Notes under the pieces: generated by a model | Databases searched by the model: none | Told to the model about the DNA's origin: nothing | The model's input: the letters and a program-made list of their open reading frames with translations, nothing else | Assembly (NCBI GenBank): GCA_963277665.1 | Contig: OY728143.1 | Coordinates: 232,739,591-232,803,590 of the forward strand | Reading direction: 5' to 3' | Length of the DNA: 64,000 nt | Source of the DNA: Viscum album | Lineage: Eukaryota; Streptophyta; Magnoliopsida; Santalales; Viscaceae | Program-made: the position numbers and the translations under genes | Part shown: piece after piece, positions 1 through 12,419 of the stretch | How the letters are laid out: each line of letters opens with the position of its first letter | How positions within the stretch are numbered: the first letter of the stretch is position 1

Positions 1-2636
1 TTGTGGATCGCATAAGAAAAATTTTATTATGATATAGGGGGGACCAATATCTCCCTCCAATGCGCTGGGTACAAATTTATATCTCATTAGATATACATTA
101 ATTAAATGAAAAGTAAACTAGATTCAGTAATAAATGGTTAGATCATAAAGAAAATCTAGTTGAGTAATAAAAGGATGGAACAAAGAAGGAATATGGTTTA
201 GTATAGGTCTTTGTACACAATAATGGTACGGGAAGTTATCATTGGCTAATATGAAAAAGATTTTCTATTCTTATGTGTTTTCAATAATTCCATGTTTTAT
301 TCAAATGCTATTTTTTCATCGATCATGATTTCATTATGATTTGTTTCTTATAAAATCCCATGATTTATTTTATATGTCAAGATTTTAATATAAGCAATAT
401 GTTTTATGTTTTTCAAAATATATGTTCATGTTATTACATTCTCATGATCATGTTTAATTTTATATTTTCCTTTTTTAACCTTACTGAGAATATGATATCA
501 CCCTTTTTATGTTTTCTTTTCCCCCAGGATATAAAGAAATACATTATCTAGGAATTCTAAAGGTGATAATCATTATTAGATATTTTTAATATCAATCTTC
601 AAATTAAGAGAATGAGCCCTCTGTTTCAATATAAAGTAAATTAATATGGTCATCTGGTATCTGTTTTTGTCAACTCATCAGTATTATACATAAGTAATTT
701 AATTTCTATTTATGTTAAGATTGGGTCATTACATATGTGATCCAACCTTGTAAATAATTTTATTTTTTATTTTTTTAAATCATCTAGTTTCTATTTATCT
801 ATGATGTCTTTAGGTAAAGAGACATGTTTTCTCGTCATTGTAATTGAATAATTAATGGGGTTATGATTTTTAAGCCTCTAATATTTGATCAATAAGTTCC
901 AACTATTCGATAGATTATCTAGATTATAGAATCAATTAACCTACCACATTGGTTTTAAATATGTGATGTTAAAGGAATTGGAATATGGAGATCGAAATAA
1001 AAATTTATTTCGAATTTCAAATAATTAATTTGATATTTTATTAAAGTAATTTTATATTTCAAATGAAATTATTTTATATAAATGTTTCTACATTTTATGA
1101 TACTATTCTCAGATTAGATAGACACTTAGATAGTGAATAAATGTTTACTACGATATATCTGACTAATTTTTTAGATAAAAATATTATTTTATAGATATTT
1201 AGAACTAAAAACACCTATAAAGTAAATATTTTTTATTTAATTAAATATTATGATATCTACCCAAAGTTATGTTCAACCACGTGAACAGAAAAAATATATG
1301 TAATGGAAAATCTATGAGGATTGAATATTGAATTCCTGTATTGAAACATATTGGTAATGGCGGAGTAGTAATGTAAAATTCAACAAGACCTTAAGCATAT
1401 AAGATATAAGTAGTAAATTATTACCAAAATGTTAAAAAATTTGGAGGATATTAATGAATCATGTTTAATGTGGAGTGTATTCCTGATAATAATTTTACGG
1501 CCCAGAAATTTATTCTAGAGAATTCTGAATTTTGAATCTCATCTTATTCAATACAATGAGCATCTATATTGGAGGATTCATTGGAAATTTTTATTTCATT
1601 ACCATAAAGAAGATAATGTGTTGGAATAATTTATAGATTTTGGCTTAAAATGAAGATTCTATGACAGTTTGACATGTTTAAATCTTTTCCACAGTATGTT
1701 TTCATATTTTTGATCATAAAATAGAATTTACAACATTCCTCTTATTGAGTAATTCATCATATGAACCATGTAAATACATGTTTTAATCTTTCCATCCATA
1801 CATTTGTTATTTATATATTAAATGAATTTATTTTGTATTTTTCTTAAAAATGTAATTCATATAATGGGTGTTTTCCAAGAAATTTATGTTTAATTTATGA
1901 TAAAGGATCATAAATATGGAGTTCAAATATTTTTACCTCTAAATTGTATTATAGATATAACTTTTTATTATAAATTCATCAACACAGTATGGGGTATTAG
2001 ATATTGTTTAACACTTTTTTTCAGAGAACATTTTATATGGTGTTTTGGATCCCTCTATGATATCATCATTCTTCGATTTATCTAGTAGGAAAAAATTGTA
2101 AATATTTATGAATCACTCTTATATTGATACTATTTTATTAACAACATATTGAATCTAAATGATTAAATTGTATTTACGGATGATTCAAATTTAGATGTTT
2201 GAGGGGATGGATTTTTTATTTTGTATTATGATTATATTTAATTTTATTCAATAAATTAATATTTTCCCACATATTGACACTATTTTAGAAGTGATGAGGA
2301 CAAAATAATTAGAAAGGTATGATGAGAAAGCATGGGATTTTATTTGCGTTTCTATAGCCCTTAAAATGTCCTATAATTTTATTAATGTGAGGATAATATT
2401 AATTTTAAAATGATTACTTTTGATATGACTGAGATATATAGAGAAAAAAATAAAATTTTATTACAGAGGATATATTTCATTTGTATATTAAAGGTAATTC
2501 TAGGGGTTTCCCTATCAAAGAATACAACATGATATACAATTAGTTTTAATTCATAAAGGAAACATTCATTTATATATATATATAGTGGGAGCTATAATTA
2601 ATTTCCTCACATTAACAATAATGGGATAAGATCATT
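1..2636. other. AT-rich flank, no recognised gene
   Basis: I see no open frame with a recognisable protein, no LTR-like ends and no RNA gene here. The stretch is AT-rich throughout and has a short TA microsatellite near 2572-2583. It is probably older degraded repeat sequence, but I could not match it to the LTR families found elsewhere in the window. Confidence 0.6.
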
Positions 2637-4845
2637 CAAAAATTATGAAATCCACATGTAATGATAGTTGTAGGTCTGTCATTCATCCAAAAATACATAC
2701 AGTTGAAAGGGTATGGGATATTGTTCTTCATGGAAGATTCAAACAGAATGAAAATAAAAAAGATGTTAAATCATAAGTAGTTCAGCTAATTTTATTCCCA
2801 TGTACTGAATCTATTCTATATGATTCCATATGAGGATTTATTATAGTGGTCGAAGAGTCAGTTAAAAATGATGTTTTTTTTGTGAATCTAGTAATATTAT
2901 TTTGGATGTTATGTGTGGTCTATTTCTATTTATTTACACAAAAAATGAATGAAATAAAAAGATTATTGTAACGAAAAATGTCATACTGATGAATGTAATA
3001 TTTTTTGGAACCAAACTATTTAAAATTAAAAAGTTAATTTTTTTTATGTAGTTGTGATTAGGATGGTGACATACATTAAAGTCTCCTAGTGTGTATGAGA
3101 GTGAGAAAAAATAACAATGAAAATATTATTATTCTTATTCGATGACATTCATTAGTCTCATCACCCATTCGATCATGTGGGTGGGACACACAGAGGGGAA
3201 AATATATGTTTTCATTGAAACTGGGGTGCCTACAATTCTCAATTTTTACATTGGTATGAAAGTCATGGATAATCTACTAATTAAAATATTTTTAGAAAAG
3301 AGATAGTATTTTTGAGACTGATGAGGCAGGATAAGATGACTTCATTTATTGATCATGGATACATGATTATTCAAATTCTAGGTGTTGTCCTCGTTTCTCA
3401 TTGGATTTCAAAAGGATATGAATGTATGAAGAACATGCTCGATTTAGGCGAGAGATAAATCACATGAATACAAATATAATAGGTATTGTCCTCATTTGTT
3501 CAGCCTTGGTCTATTCATGATATTGTGATAATTACGAAACCAATAGTATTAAAAAATAATATTTTACCTTTAATCAGGAAATAATTATCCACAACACAAG
3601 AATGATTGAACTTTGGATCAACCTATTCATGGGTTGTTGTGCATTAGTCATTTTATTTAAGAAGGTTAAATGAAATAAAAATGGGAAAAACACCCTAACA
3701 TGATGATTGGAATGGTCGGCGATGAAGAAAGGTGGTTTGTGACATCATCAAACCACATTCTGATGACATTTGTCATTAAGGGAGAGCTTTATACTCTTTA
3801 CCTATGAGGAATTTTTGTGTTATGGTGATAACCCTAAATTCTTATGACATGGTTTATTAAAAAAAGTAAAATATCATTACGTCAACACGTAATGTCCGAA
3901 TAAAATATTTTTATTATGTATTTTAACAAAGTACACATCCAAAAACTATCTTTTTCCTTCAACCAATGTTGGTCGTGGTTAGGCCCTGCCTATGTAAATC
4001 AAACCCTTAAAAACTTAGTGGGGGTCTCATATTTTCCAATTTGAGTATATTTTTATGAATTTTTTGGATTTCCAAATATAATAATTTTTATTTAATTATT
4101 TTATTTACGATTACGCAGTTGGTGACTTCTTCTATAGATGACCTGCACCAACCAATGTTAGGTTGAACCAAGGTTAAATCCACTTCTATGTGCTCAATGG
4201 TGCCCTCATATTTCTGATATGGGAATCGTTGAAGAGTTATTTCACTTTTTTAGAAAACTCAAAATCACAGGGTATTTAGAACTCTTATTTTTTCAATCAA
4301 TCTTTTTAGGATGTCCGGTCCTCCAAATCACATGTCATCTCAGTTTTTGGTCTCTATATTTTTCCAAATCATTTCAAAAAATAAAATTTGAAAAATCTGA
4401 CTAATTGAAATTCTAGATAAGTCCATCGATTGTGTAAATCGAGAATAACCATTGAAATGACTTCAATACCTCTTGAGGGCGACATGAATTGTGGGTGGGG
4501 CCGCACGGTTTCATAGAAATAGTTTGTATATATTTAGAACACCCAAAACATGTGATTCTTGGGTCTCGGTGCACCCGAAACATATCATGACACCTGAGGA
4601 ACCAATCGATACTTTATCCATGTTTAAAAACAACACCATTATGTGGTCTGAATCCTATATTTATGTTTTGATGATATGTTTATGGAATAGATCCTCCAAT
4701 AAAAACCAAAATTCCAATTTCATTGGATTTATATCTTATCTCAAAATCATGGGTTGTTACAACTAAAATCATTACAAATCATCATGGTTATGACATGGGA
4801 GTATTGAGTATACCCTACCTTTTCAAATTGATAGAAATTTAGGTG
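2637..4845 (-). repeat. Inverted, circularly permuted copy of 4975-7187
   Basis: Bases 3395-4845 match the reverse complement of 5733-7187. Bases 2637-3382 match the reverse complement of 4975-5720. The paired lengths agree closely (1451 and 1455; 746 and 746). The two blocks are in swapped order relative to the source, so this is not a simple hairpin inverted repeat. The copy contains E's left flank, the start of E's LTR, the E/A insertion junction (near 4405-4420) and the first kilobase of A's LTR. In two hand-aligned windows of about 110 and 98 nt I counted about 5 and 8 mismatches. A filler of about 12 nt sits where the two blocks join (3383-3394). Confidence 0.9.
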
Positions 4846-4974
4846 ATAGAATTTTCTACAAAATGTTTCAATACTGGAATTCAAATTCTAGAAATATAAA
4901 AACCTATGATCTTTAATCAATTTCAAATTTGTGATGAATCAAATTTTTTACAATATGTAATTTAGTATTGAATT
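4846..4974. other. Spacer between the inverted copy and its source
   Basis: About 130 bases of AT-rich sequence separate the permuted inverted copy from the start of its source. I see no motif in it. Confidence 0.6.
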
Positions 4975-5815
4975 ATATTTCTATAATTTGAATCATCAAG
5001 TATCCATGATCACTAAATGAAGTTGTCTTATCCTACCTCATCAGTCTCAAAAATACTATCTCTTTTCTAAAAATAATTGAATCATTAGAGTATCCATGAC
5101 TTTCATACCAATGCAAAAACTGAGAATTGTAGGCACCCTAGTTTCAATGAAAACATATATTTTCCCCTCTTTGTGTCCCACCCACATGATCGAATGGGTT
5201 ATGAGACTAATTAATGTAATCGAATATAAATATTAATATTTCCATTTTTGTTTTTTCTCACTCTCATACACACTAGGAGACATCAATGTACATCACCATC
5301 TTAATCACAGCTACATAAAAAATTAACTTTTTAATTTTAAATAGTTTGTATCCAAGAAATGATACATTCACCAGTATGATGTGTGTAGTTACAATAATAT
5401 TTTTATTTCCTTCATTTTTTGTGTTGATACATAGTAATAGACTACACATAACAACCAAAATAATATTACTAGATTCACAGAAAAAATAACATCATTTTTA
5501 AATGACTCTTCTACCATTATAATAAATCCTCATATGTAATCATATAGAATAGTTGCAGTACATGGGAATAAAATTAGCTGAACTACTTATGATTTAACAT
5601 ATTTTTTATTTTCATTTAGTTTGAATCTTCCATGAAGAATAATATCCCACACCCTTTCAACTGTATGTATATTTGGAAGAATGACAGAACAACAACTATT
5701 ATTACATGTGGATTTCATATATTGATCATGGATACTTTAATTTCTATAAATTTGAAATGGTAGGGTATACTCAATGCTCCCATGTCATAACCATGATGAT
5801 TTGAAATGACTTTAT

Positions 5816-6169
5816 TGTAACAACCCATGTATTTGAGATAATATATAATTCCAATGAAATAGGAATTTTGGTTTTTATTGGAGGCTCTATTCCAAAAACA
5901 TATCATCAAAACATAAATATAGGATTCAGACCACATAATGGTGTTTTTTTTAAACATAGATAAAGTAACGATTGGTTCTTCAGGTGTCATGATATGTTTC
6001 CGGTGCATCGAGACCCAAGAATCACATGTTTTGAGTGCTTTGAAAAAATACACACTATTTCTATGAAACTATATGGCCCCACCAACAATTCATGTGGCCC
6101 GATCAAGAGGTATTGAAGTCATTTCAAAAGTTTTTCTCGACATACACAATCGATGATCTTATCTAGAAT
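5816..6169 (+). repeat. Element E 5' LTR, first part
   Basis: The LTR starts TGTAACAACCC, matching TGTTACAACCC at 59193. The segment aligns with 59193-59545 and includes a shared ATCACATGTT-containing stretch near 6020. It ends where A's LTR begins and resumes at about 16728, which aligns with about 59550 onward. Confidence 0.8.
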
Positions 6170-6359
6170 TTCAATTAGTCAGATTTTTCCAATTTTATTT
6201 TTTGAAACGATTTGGAAAAAAATAGAGGCCACGCACTGAGATGACATGTGATTCCAAGGATCGGAGATCCCAAAAAGATTTTTTTAAAAAATTAGAGTTC
6301 TAAATACCATGTGATTCTGAGTTTTCTGAAAAAGTAAAATAACTCTTCAACGATTACCA

Positions 6360-6660
6360 TATCAGAAATATGAGGGCACCATTGAGCTCGTAGAAGTGGA
6401 TTTAACCTTTGTTCAACCTAACATTGGTTGGTAGAGGTCATCTATAATAGAAGTCACCAAGTGCGTAATCGTAAATAATATAATTAAATAAAAATTATTA
6501 TATAAGTAAATCCAAAAAATTCAAAAAAAGTTACTCAAATTGGAAAATTTGAGACCCCCACTAAGTTCGTAAGGGGTTAATTTACACAGTCGGGGCCTAA
6601 CCACGACCAACGTTGGTTGAGGGAACAAGATAGTTTTTTGATGTGTTCTTGGTTAAAATA
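6360..6660 (+). repeat. Two tandem ~170-180 bp modules in A 5' LTR
   Basis: Each module carries a 'gagggcaccattgagctcg'-like segment (near 6370 and 6550) and an ACCAACGTTGGT-like palindrome (near 6425 and 6607). The two copies start about 180 bases apart. The 3' LTR of A has the same two modules, while the related LTR F has four. Confidence 0.75.
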
Positions 6661-7289
6661 AATAATAAAAATATTTTATTTGGACATTACGTGTGGACTT
6701 AATGATATTTTCCCTTTTTAATAAGCCATGTCATAAGAATTTAGGGTTATCACCATAACACCAGAATTCATCATAGGTAAAGAGTATGAAGCTCTCCCCT
6801 AATGACAAATGTCATCGAAATGTGGTTTAATGATGTCACAAACCTCCTTTATTCATCTCCGACCATTCCAATCATCATGTTAGGGTGTTTTTCTCATTTT
6901 TATTTCATTTAACCTTCTTAAATGAAATGACTAATACACAACAACCCCTGAACAGGTTGATTCCCAGTTCAATCATTCTTGTGTTGTGGATAATTATTTC
7001 ATGATTAAAGGTAAAATATCATTTTTTTAATACTATTGGTTTTGTAATTATCACAATATCATGAATACACCAAGCCTGAACAAATTAGTAAAATACCTAT
7101 TATATTTGTATTCATGTGATTTATCTCTCGCCTAAATCGAGCATGTTCTTCATGCATTAATATCACATTGAAATCCAATGAGAAAGATCAATTGTTAAAC
7201 AAATAATCCAATTCGTAATGATCTGAGACAAAAGGTTGTGATCCACACAAGCATTACAGAGGATCATCAACAGTGTAATAGTAAGGCAA

Positions 7290-7880
7290 CAACTCATCAT
7301 AGAGGGCGTGATGAATGGCGATTCATTGGGAGGGTGGCCGGTAGCGAGGGAAATGTGCAGCCCGATGTGAGGCCGGGATCCGATTGGGTTCACAACTGCA
7401 ATCCTACATGATTGTGGTAGAGGAGGATCCCATGGAATCACATATTACTGGTGGTTAATATGAGCCATGTTATGAGGACACAACTACGACTCTGGTTGTA
7501 AGGAACTCAGAGACCGTGTCGGCAGGACCCCTTAGTGGTGGGGAGGTCAGCAGAGCATTCAGGGAACATGAAATGACAGCGTTGACCGGGGAAGGCAGCT
7601 AGCCAAGCAGTTGGGTGACTACAAGGACTAGGGGATGAGGCCATGGTGGGCTGTGTTCAGTAGAGTAGGGCCAGACTGCACAATGTTGGCTGCACTAGAG
7701 GATTGTGCCACTTTGACGGCCCAGCTATATGTACCACATGTACCGGCGGTCCATCCTCCAGGACCATCCGGTCGGGATAATTCGGTATAGCCCAATCAAA
7801 CCTAGATGGGTCGAGTTAGCTAAACTAAGTCAAGTTAGCTGAACTAGGTCGGGTTGGGATGGACCCCGACCAGATCATAC
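7290..7880 (+). repeat. GC-rich island in A 5' LTR
   Basis: This GC-rich stretch inside an otherwise AT-rich LTR has counterparts at 15040-15540 (A 3' LTR) and at 34400-34791 plus 56507-56800 (LTR F). Near its end (7808-7855) are two to three copies of a 19-bp unit resembling AGTTAGCTGAACTAGGTCG. It may be the promoter/leader part of the LTR, but I see no decisive core-promoter motif. Confidence 0.6.
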
Positions 7881-8137
7881 CTTTTTACTATGTTGGTCAT
7901 ATCATTCAAATTCTTTGTCCATTTAATGAATCATTGGAGGATTTGAGACCCTTATGAAGAGATTTTCCTTTTAAGATGCAATAACAGAATATTGTGGATC
8001 TTCGAATATGACCTAATGGATTGATGAGAAGGTTTCTGGGAATAAGAACTATATGAGTGGAATCCTTTAGTTGGTTGTGACTTTGTAATCAAGGGGACTA
8101 TGTTACAAGAGTGATGCTTAAACTATTGATGCTACAT

Positions 8138-8338
8138 GCACCAACGATTCTCTATGGAGCACAGGTTCTTCATGATACATCGACACTACATGCTCCATTG
8201 ATGTCCCAAACAACATTACTGCTCCAGGAACCACCATCACTATCTGCGCCACTAACGTTGTGTGCACCATCGACGCTCTGTGTTCCATCGACAATTTGTG
8301 CTTCTATGGTTATCCATGTTCTATGGAAACATCTACTA
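8138..8338 (+). repeat. 18-bp minisatellite in A 5' LTR
   Basis: These are imperfect tandem copies of an 18-bp unit close to GCACCATCGACGCTCTGT, clearest at 8245-8318, with irregular spacing in the first half. The homologous array in the 3' LTR is 15829-16008. The reading frames through the repeat have a 6-residue period, which produces short spurious ORFs. Confidence 0.85.
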
Positions 8339-9021
8339 ACATTTATACTCGTGGACAAAAACTAGAAATACTTATCACTGGGCATTATACATGTACCTAT
8401 GTGGGATAACCATATTGAATTTACTTCATGTGTTTCCTTTGTGGGTTACATCATGTGTTTCCTTTGTGGAATACTTCATGAAATTATTAGTGGTATTCCT
8501 TTTTGGTTTAGGTGTCCCAATTGATTATTTTTTTACTATCCCCAACACTGTCTATTCCCACTGGTTCCATGTCTTCTGTAGATGATCGACACATAGACAG
8601 AGTCCTCGATGGACTGAGGATAGGTGTTCCTTAGAGAGAGGCTCGATGGAAGAGGTGTTCTATAGTGACTTCATGTAGATGTTTTTATACCTACCCTTCT
8701 AGTATGGTTTTTTCGAATGAGATTCAAGAGATTTAATTTTTTCTCGTTTGGTTGGGATTATATTTTGGTCATGTATACTTTTTAGTTTCTATACATTCAT
8801 GGTCCATTGTTGGTATCTTAGAGGTATGCATTATTTTTTTCTTCTTATATTTTATTCAAATATGTTTTCCCATGGAGAGGGGTAGATGTGTATATGTACA
8901 TAAGAAAATTCCTCCCATCTGTGGGATATTCCTACTATGTTCTAGTCTCTATCTTTTAGGCTATTAGAGGCGGGCTTATGGTAGTCACATCATGGTCCTC
9001 GATGGATTGGTTGTGACATAG

Positions 9022-9033
9022 TGGTATAAGAGT
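9022..9033 (+). other. Element A primer-binding site
   Basis: TGGTATAAGAGT lies three bases after the end of the 5' LTR. It differs by little from TGGTATCAGAGC, the start of the site complementary to the 3' end of initiator methionine tRNA used by most plant Ty3/gypsy elements. Confidence 0.88.
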
Positions 9034-9499
9034 ACGTCAGTTCTTCCTAACAAACCATGAGACTACGAGATTTATTTGGGGAAATAGTTTTATGTGTTTC
9101 ATGTTCAGAGTTTTGACCATGGACACAAGTGTTGGTGTAGCAACAGACATATCCAAATACCAAGACTCTAAATTATTCTTTTCAATTCAATACTAGAAAA
9201 TACTAGTTGAAGGGAAAATAAAAGGTACTTGCATCACAGAGGATTGAGTTTGTTCTTGTGTACTTATTGAGTATGTGATATCTTAAAAAGTATAATCTAT
9301 TTACTATGGAACATTTTGATATATTTAAAGATGCCTCCACACTAACACCCATTCAGGATTTCAATGCACGATCATGAGGATAATCCACCTAGAGATGAGG
9401 TGGTGGTATAGGGGACAATATCATCGATAACACCTCAGGGTGGTATACCTGTGATACCACCCTTGGAGAGAAGTAGTTACTACCAATGTTACTAGTAGA

Positions 9500-10080
9500 G
9501 GATTCATGTAGGTTGAGTCCATTTAATGAGTTCCATAGGAAACACACTCCCATGTTTAGGGCTAAAAAATCCCCTAGGTAGATCAGGATTGGTTAGAGTT
9601 ATTAATGGATGTCCTCCACATAGTGTAGATTCCACTCGACCAGATGGAAGTCATAACCTCGAGTCTCCTACATGGATTTATGGGGAGTTGGTGGAGCATA
9701 GTGATCTGGACGCATGAGGAGATTAACCTCGCATGGGGAGACTTTGAGCTTCTCTCTAGAGAGGAGTTCATTCCAGCGACCTTACTCTCTGTGAGTATAG
9801 ATGATCTACTGCATCTACAGTATGGTTTCCAGATAGTAGCGGAGTACTCAATGAGATCTATAGATTTTTCTCGACACTCCATTGATATGGTATGATTCCC
9901 ATTCAATAGGTCCTGGACATTTATTTAAGGACTTTATCTAGAGATTAGGTAATATTTTATATCCCTCAGTATCCTCATATATGCTGATGTATTAGAGAGA
10001 GTTCTCCTCGTGGAGATATTTTTGAGGTGGATACGCATGGAGTGAGAGCAACCACCACGCCTCAGGTAGATGAATCATTA
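9500..10080 (+). pseudogene. gag: Element A gag remnant
   Basis: The clearest part is the frame open from 9644 to 9895, continuing after a stop to about 10010. It resembles the retrotransposon gag capsid domain: a WGDFE segment, then an REEFIP segment matching the usual W-x-x-F...-x-x-F/YFP pattern, then VAEYS followed by SRHS. A leucine/valine/glutamate-rich stretch (near 9985-10010) follows, as in intact gags. Stops and indels interrupt both ends. No nucleocapsid zinc knuckle is readable; it should lie between about 10080 and 10400. Confidence 0.8.
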
Positions 10081-10589
10081 GAATTAGGTAAAAAATAGCT
10101 GATGCAAGGATCCCAACATATTAGATAGTTTAGGAGATAACCCCATGTCATGGGTTCATTGATGTGAGGTACCTATAATATGGAAAGTTAGCTAAAGGAT
10201 ATGTTATGTTATTCATGTGGTGGTTAAGGAAATCTATCAGGAGACTATTTGACATGTCGTATGACAGATTAGGAGATGAACTTGGGACCACCAAGACATA
10301 AAAAAATGTAGGAACATGGAAATATTTCATGCAGTGAATGTTGAAGAGGACATGAATGGGTAGGGGGAGGTGGATGGATGTTCTAGGTAATACCACCACC
10401 ACCCCAAGTGATCCACCACAGTCTCAAAAACTAATGGATATGGAAGTGGATCGCTTTAGGTTCTGGAAGCTTATGACCCATATATCAAGAGATTATTTGA
10501 GGTCAGATCTTTGTGTTTTCCACCCTACATACAGTTTTTATAGGCTCTCGTTAAATTCAATCGATTGTCTCAATGACCCATTTTCAAGA

Positions 10590-11720
10590 AACAAAGATTC
10601 ATGTGAAACCATTGACGTGGTCCCTATGGTTAGGGACTTAAATGAGATGATATTAGATTATCACCAAATAGTCTATTGTGTGACCATACCCTTGTAGGAG
10701 AGTGTTTCTGTTGGAATATGATGGTGGAAACATTTAGGACTTATGACACCATTCTCTGTATGAAGTAGTTATCCATAGTTCAAACCAATATTGACTATTT
10801 TAGGTGCATAGTGTCATTTTCCTGTGGGGATGGTACATTGTTTTCATTTTTTAGCGAAAAGGAAACACATGAAGTATATAAAAAACTCAAATATGTGAGG
10901 GTTTAGATCACACAGTAGTGGAAAAGTCTCACAAAAGAGACATCAGATGATATGAGTCATCATTTTCCTACAGTGGTTTCAATGTTTGAGAATCATTCCT
11001 AAGGATGTCCCTATATTACCTCCATATAGGGAGGTATATTTCTACATTTATATATACCTTGGGATGGTATTGATATCCTCACTGTCAAATTAGATGGCTC
11101 CCACAGAGCTTAGTAAACAGTGGGTATAGTTGGAAGACATGTTGATGAAGGTCTTCATGAGGCCTTGTCTTTCACCCTGGGTAACCTCATTACTATTTCC
11201 CAAGAAGGTGGAAAAAATCATTAGGTTAGGTTTGGAATTATATCTCTTGAACTAGGTGATCGTGAAGATAGATAATCTTGTACTGATAACTAATGACAAA
11301 TTCGATAATCTGAAGGGAGAATGGTGGTTCCCTGTGACAGACCGAAGATCTTTATATCACCAACATTTAGTGCCAGATGTGGATATCCTGAAGGCAGATT
11401 TCAGATGTTCATACGGCCACTATGAGTACATAGTTATGAATTGTGGTCTTAGGAATGGCCCAAAAGTTTTCATGGGTATCATGAGTAGTTTCTTCTAGAC
11501 TTACATTGATTGGTTCATCAGGATCTTAATTTATGAAATCCTGGTATACATGGAATTCAGGGATGAGAACATGCTAAACATGAGGATGGTCCTCAACACA
11601 CTCTAATAGTAGCTTCATTATGGGAAGCTCTTGATGATCATGTTCTAGATTTGGGATTTCCAATTTCTCAAACACATCATTTCAGAGGCAATATCTGCAG
11701 TATATTTTTTGAATATTGAC
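10590..11720 (+). pseudogene. pol: Element A protease-end and reverse transcriptase remnant
   Basis: Around 10630-10690 the frame resembles the end of the aspartic protease ahead of RT. Near 11005-11045 is a linker (PKDVPILPPYREV) typical of the protease-RT junction, and near 11095-11200 comes a YQMAP-like RT start. The fingers/palm region at 11390-11500 keeps YGHYEYIVM and a degenerate GLTNAP. The catalytic FIDD motif is replaced by LIYE: both aspartates are gone, with TAT and GAA at 11532-11537. Several stops and frameshifts confirm it is dead. Confidence 0.88.
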
Positions 11721-11949
11721 GAGGTATCTTCTTGAGAACCACCCAAGTTGTTACCAAGGTGTGGAGTTTCCTATGTTTGGTTGGGTACTATCAATGGTTG
11801 GTACCCATCATTTCCTGTGTAGTATCACTGTTGATGGCCATCATATAGAAGGTTCATCATTTCATGTGGAACAACAAGCGCCACCAGTTATTTCAGGAGA
11901 TGAGGCAGGGTTTGAAGAGCGCCCCCATCTGGAGATTACGGGCGGAGGG

Positions 11950-12320
11950 TGTGGAGTACGTGGTGTTCTGTGAGGAATTAGGGACGAGGATTGGTTTGTT
12001 AAATATCCTTGGGAAAAAAGTTATTTCCTATGGTGCATTCTAGTTTTGGAAACATAAGATTAACTATGGGACCCATGATCTTGATCTAGTATCAGTAGTC
12101 TTTCCATTGAAGATGTGGTGACACAACCTAATGGGTGAGGAAATTACTCTCTACTAATACAATAAGAGTATCATGTATATCTTATCTCAAAAGTATCTAA
12201 ACATGAGTCGTATAATATTGATAGAGAAACACTAGGACATTGATTTTGATATAGAATATACTCATGGGAAGGGGAATGTAGTGGAAGATGCTCTTTGAAG
12301 GAGATCTAGTATTCAGTTGC
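11950..12320 (+). pseudogene. pol: Element A RNase H remnant
   Basis: The segment shows a Ty3/gypsy RNase H layout. A THDLDLVSVVFPLKMW stretch (near 12070-12117) matches the family THDLELAAVVFALKIW block. The usual connection to a G-K-x-N-VVxDAL motif follows at about 12255-12300, where the serine after DAL is replaced by a TGA stop. It lies in the expected place between RT and integrase. Confidence 0.85.
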
Positions 12321-12419
12321 TGAGTGAGGCATCTGAGTTATTAGCATCAGTGTATATATTTGTTATGGATGGGGATGTAACAACTTATCTCTTTTCGATG
12401 GAAGTTACCTCACTACACT

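Larger units (their letters stand above)
4975..7187 (+). repeat. Source of the permuted inverted duplication
   Basis: This segment holds the left flank of element E (4975-5815), the first 354 bases of E's LTR (5816-6169) and the first kilobase of A's 5' LTR (from 6170). It is taken as the source because the E and A LTR pieces here continue without a break into the rest of their elements downstream, whereas those at 2637-4845 end abruptly. A gap of about 12 nt at 5721-5732, absent from the copy, marks the point where the copied unit was opened. Confidence 0.85.
6170..9018 (+). repeat. Element A 5' LTR
   Basis: It aligns along its length with 13888-16722 and ends TGACA just before the primer-binding site. 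In order it contains two modules of about 170-180 bp (6360-6660), a GC-rich island (about 7290-7880) with short repeats, an 18-bp minisatellite (8138-8338) and a conserved 3' end (8690-9018) that also matches the end of solo LTR F. The start is weakly conserved and is set by alignment with the 3' LTR. Confidence 0.88.

Noticed and set aside
4491..6053. Two similar ORFs on opposite strands (91 codons at 4491-4766 +, 112 codons at 5715-6053 -), which look like a conserved small gene family
   Set aside because: Their similarity is explained by the inverted duplication. The frames run antisense across E's LTR start and flank and match no known protein.
2637..7187. A large hairpin, MITE or foldback element
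   Set aside because: The order of blocks is swapped, not mirrored, and the unit contains parts of two retrotransposons, so it is not a terminal-inverted-repeat element.
9583..9906. 107-codon ORF on the - strand
   Set aside because: It is the antisense shadow of the gag remnant of A (9644-9895 +), which has clear family motifs.
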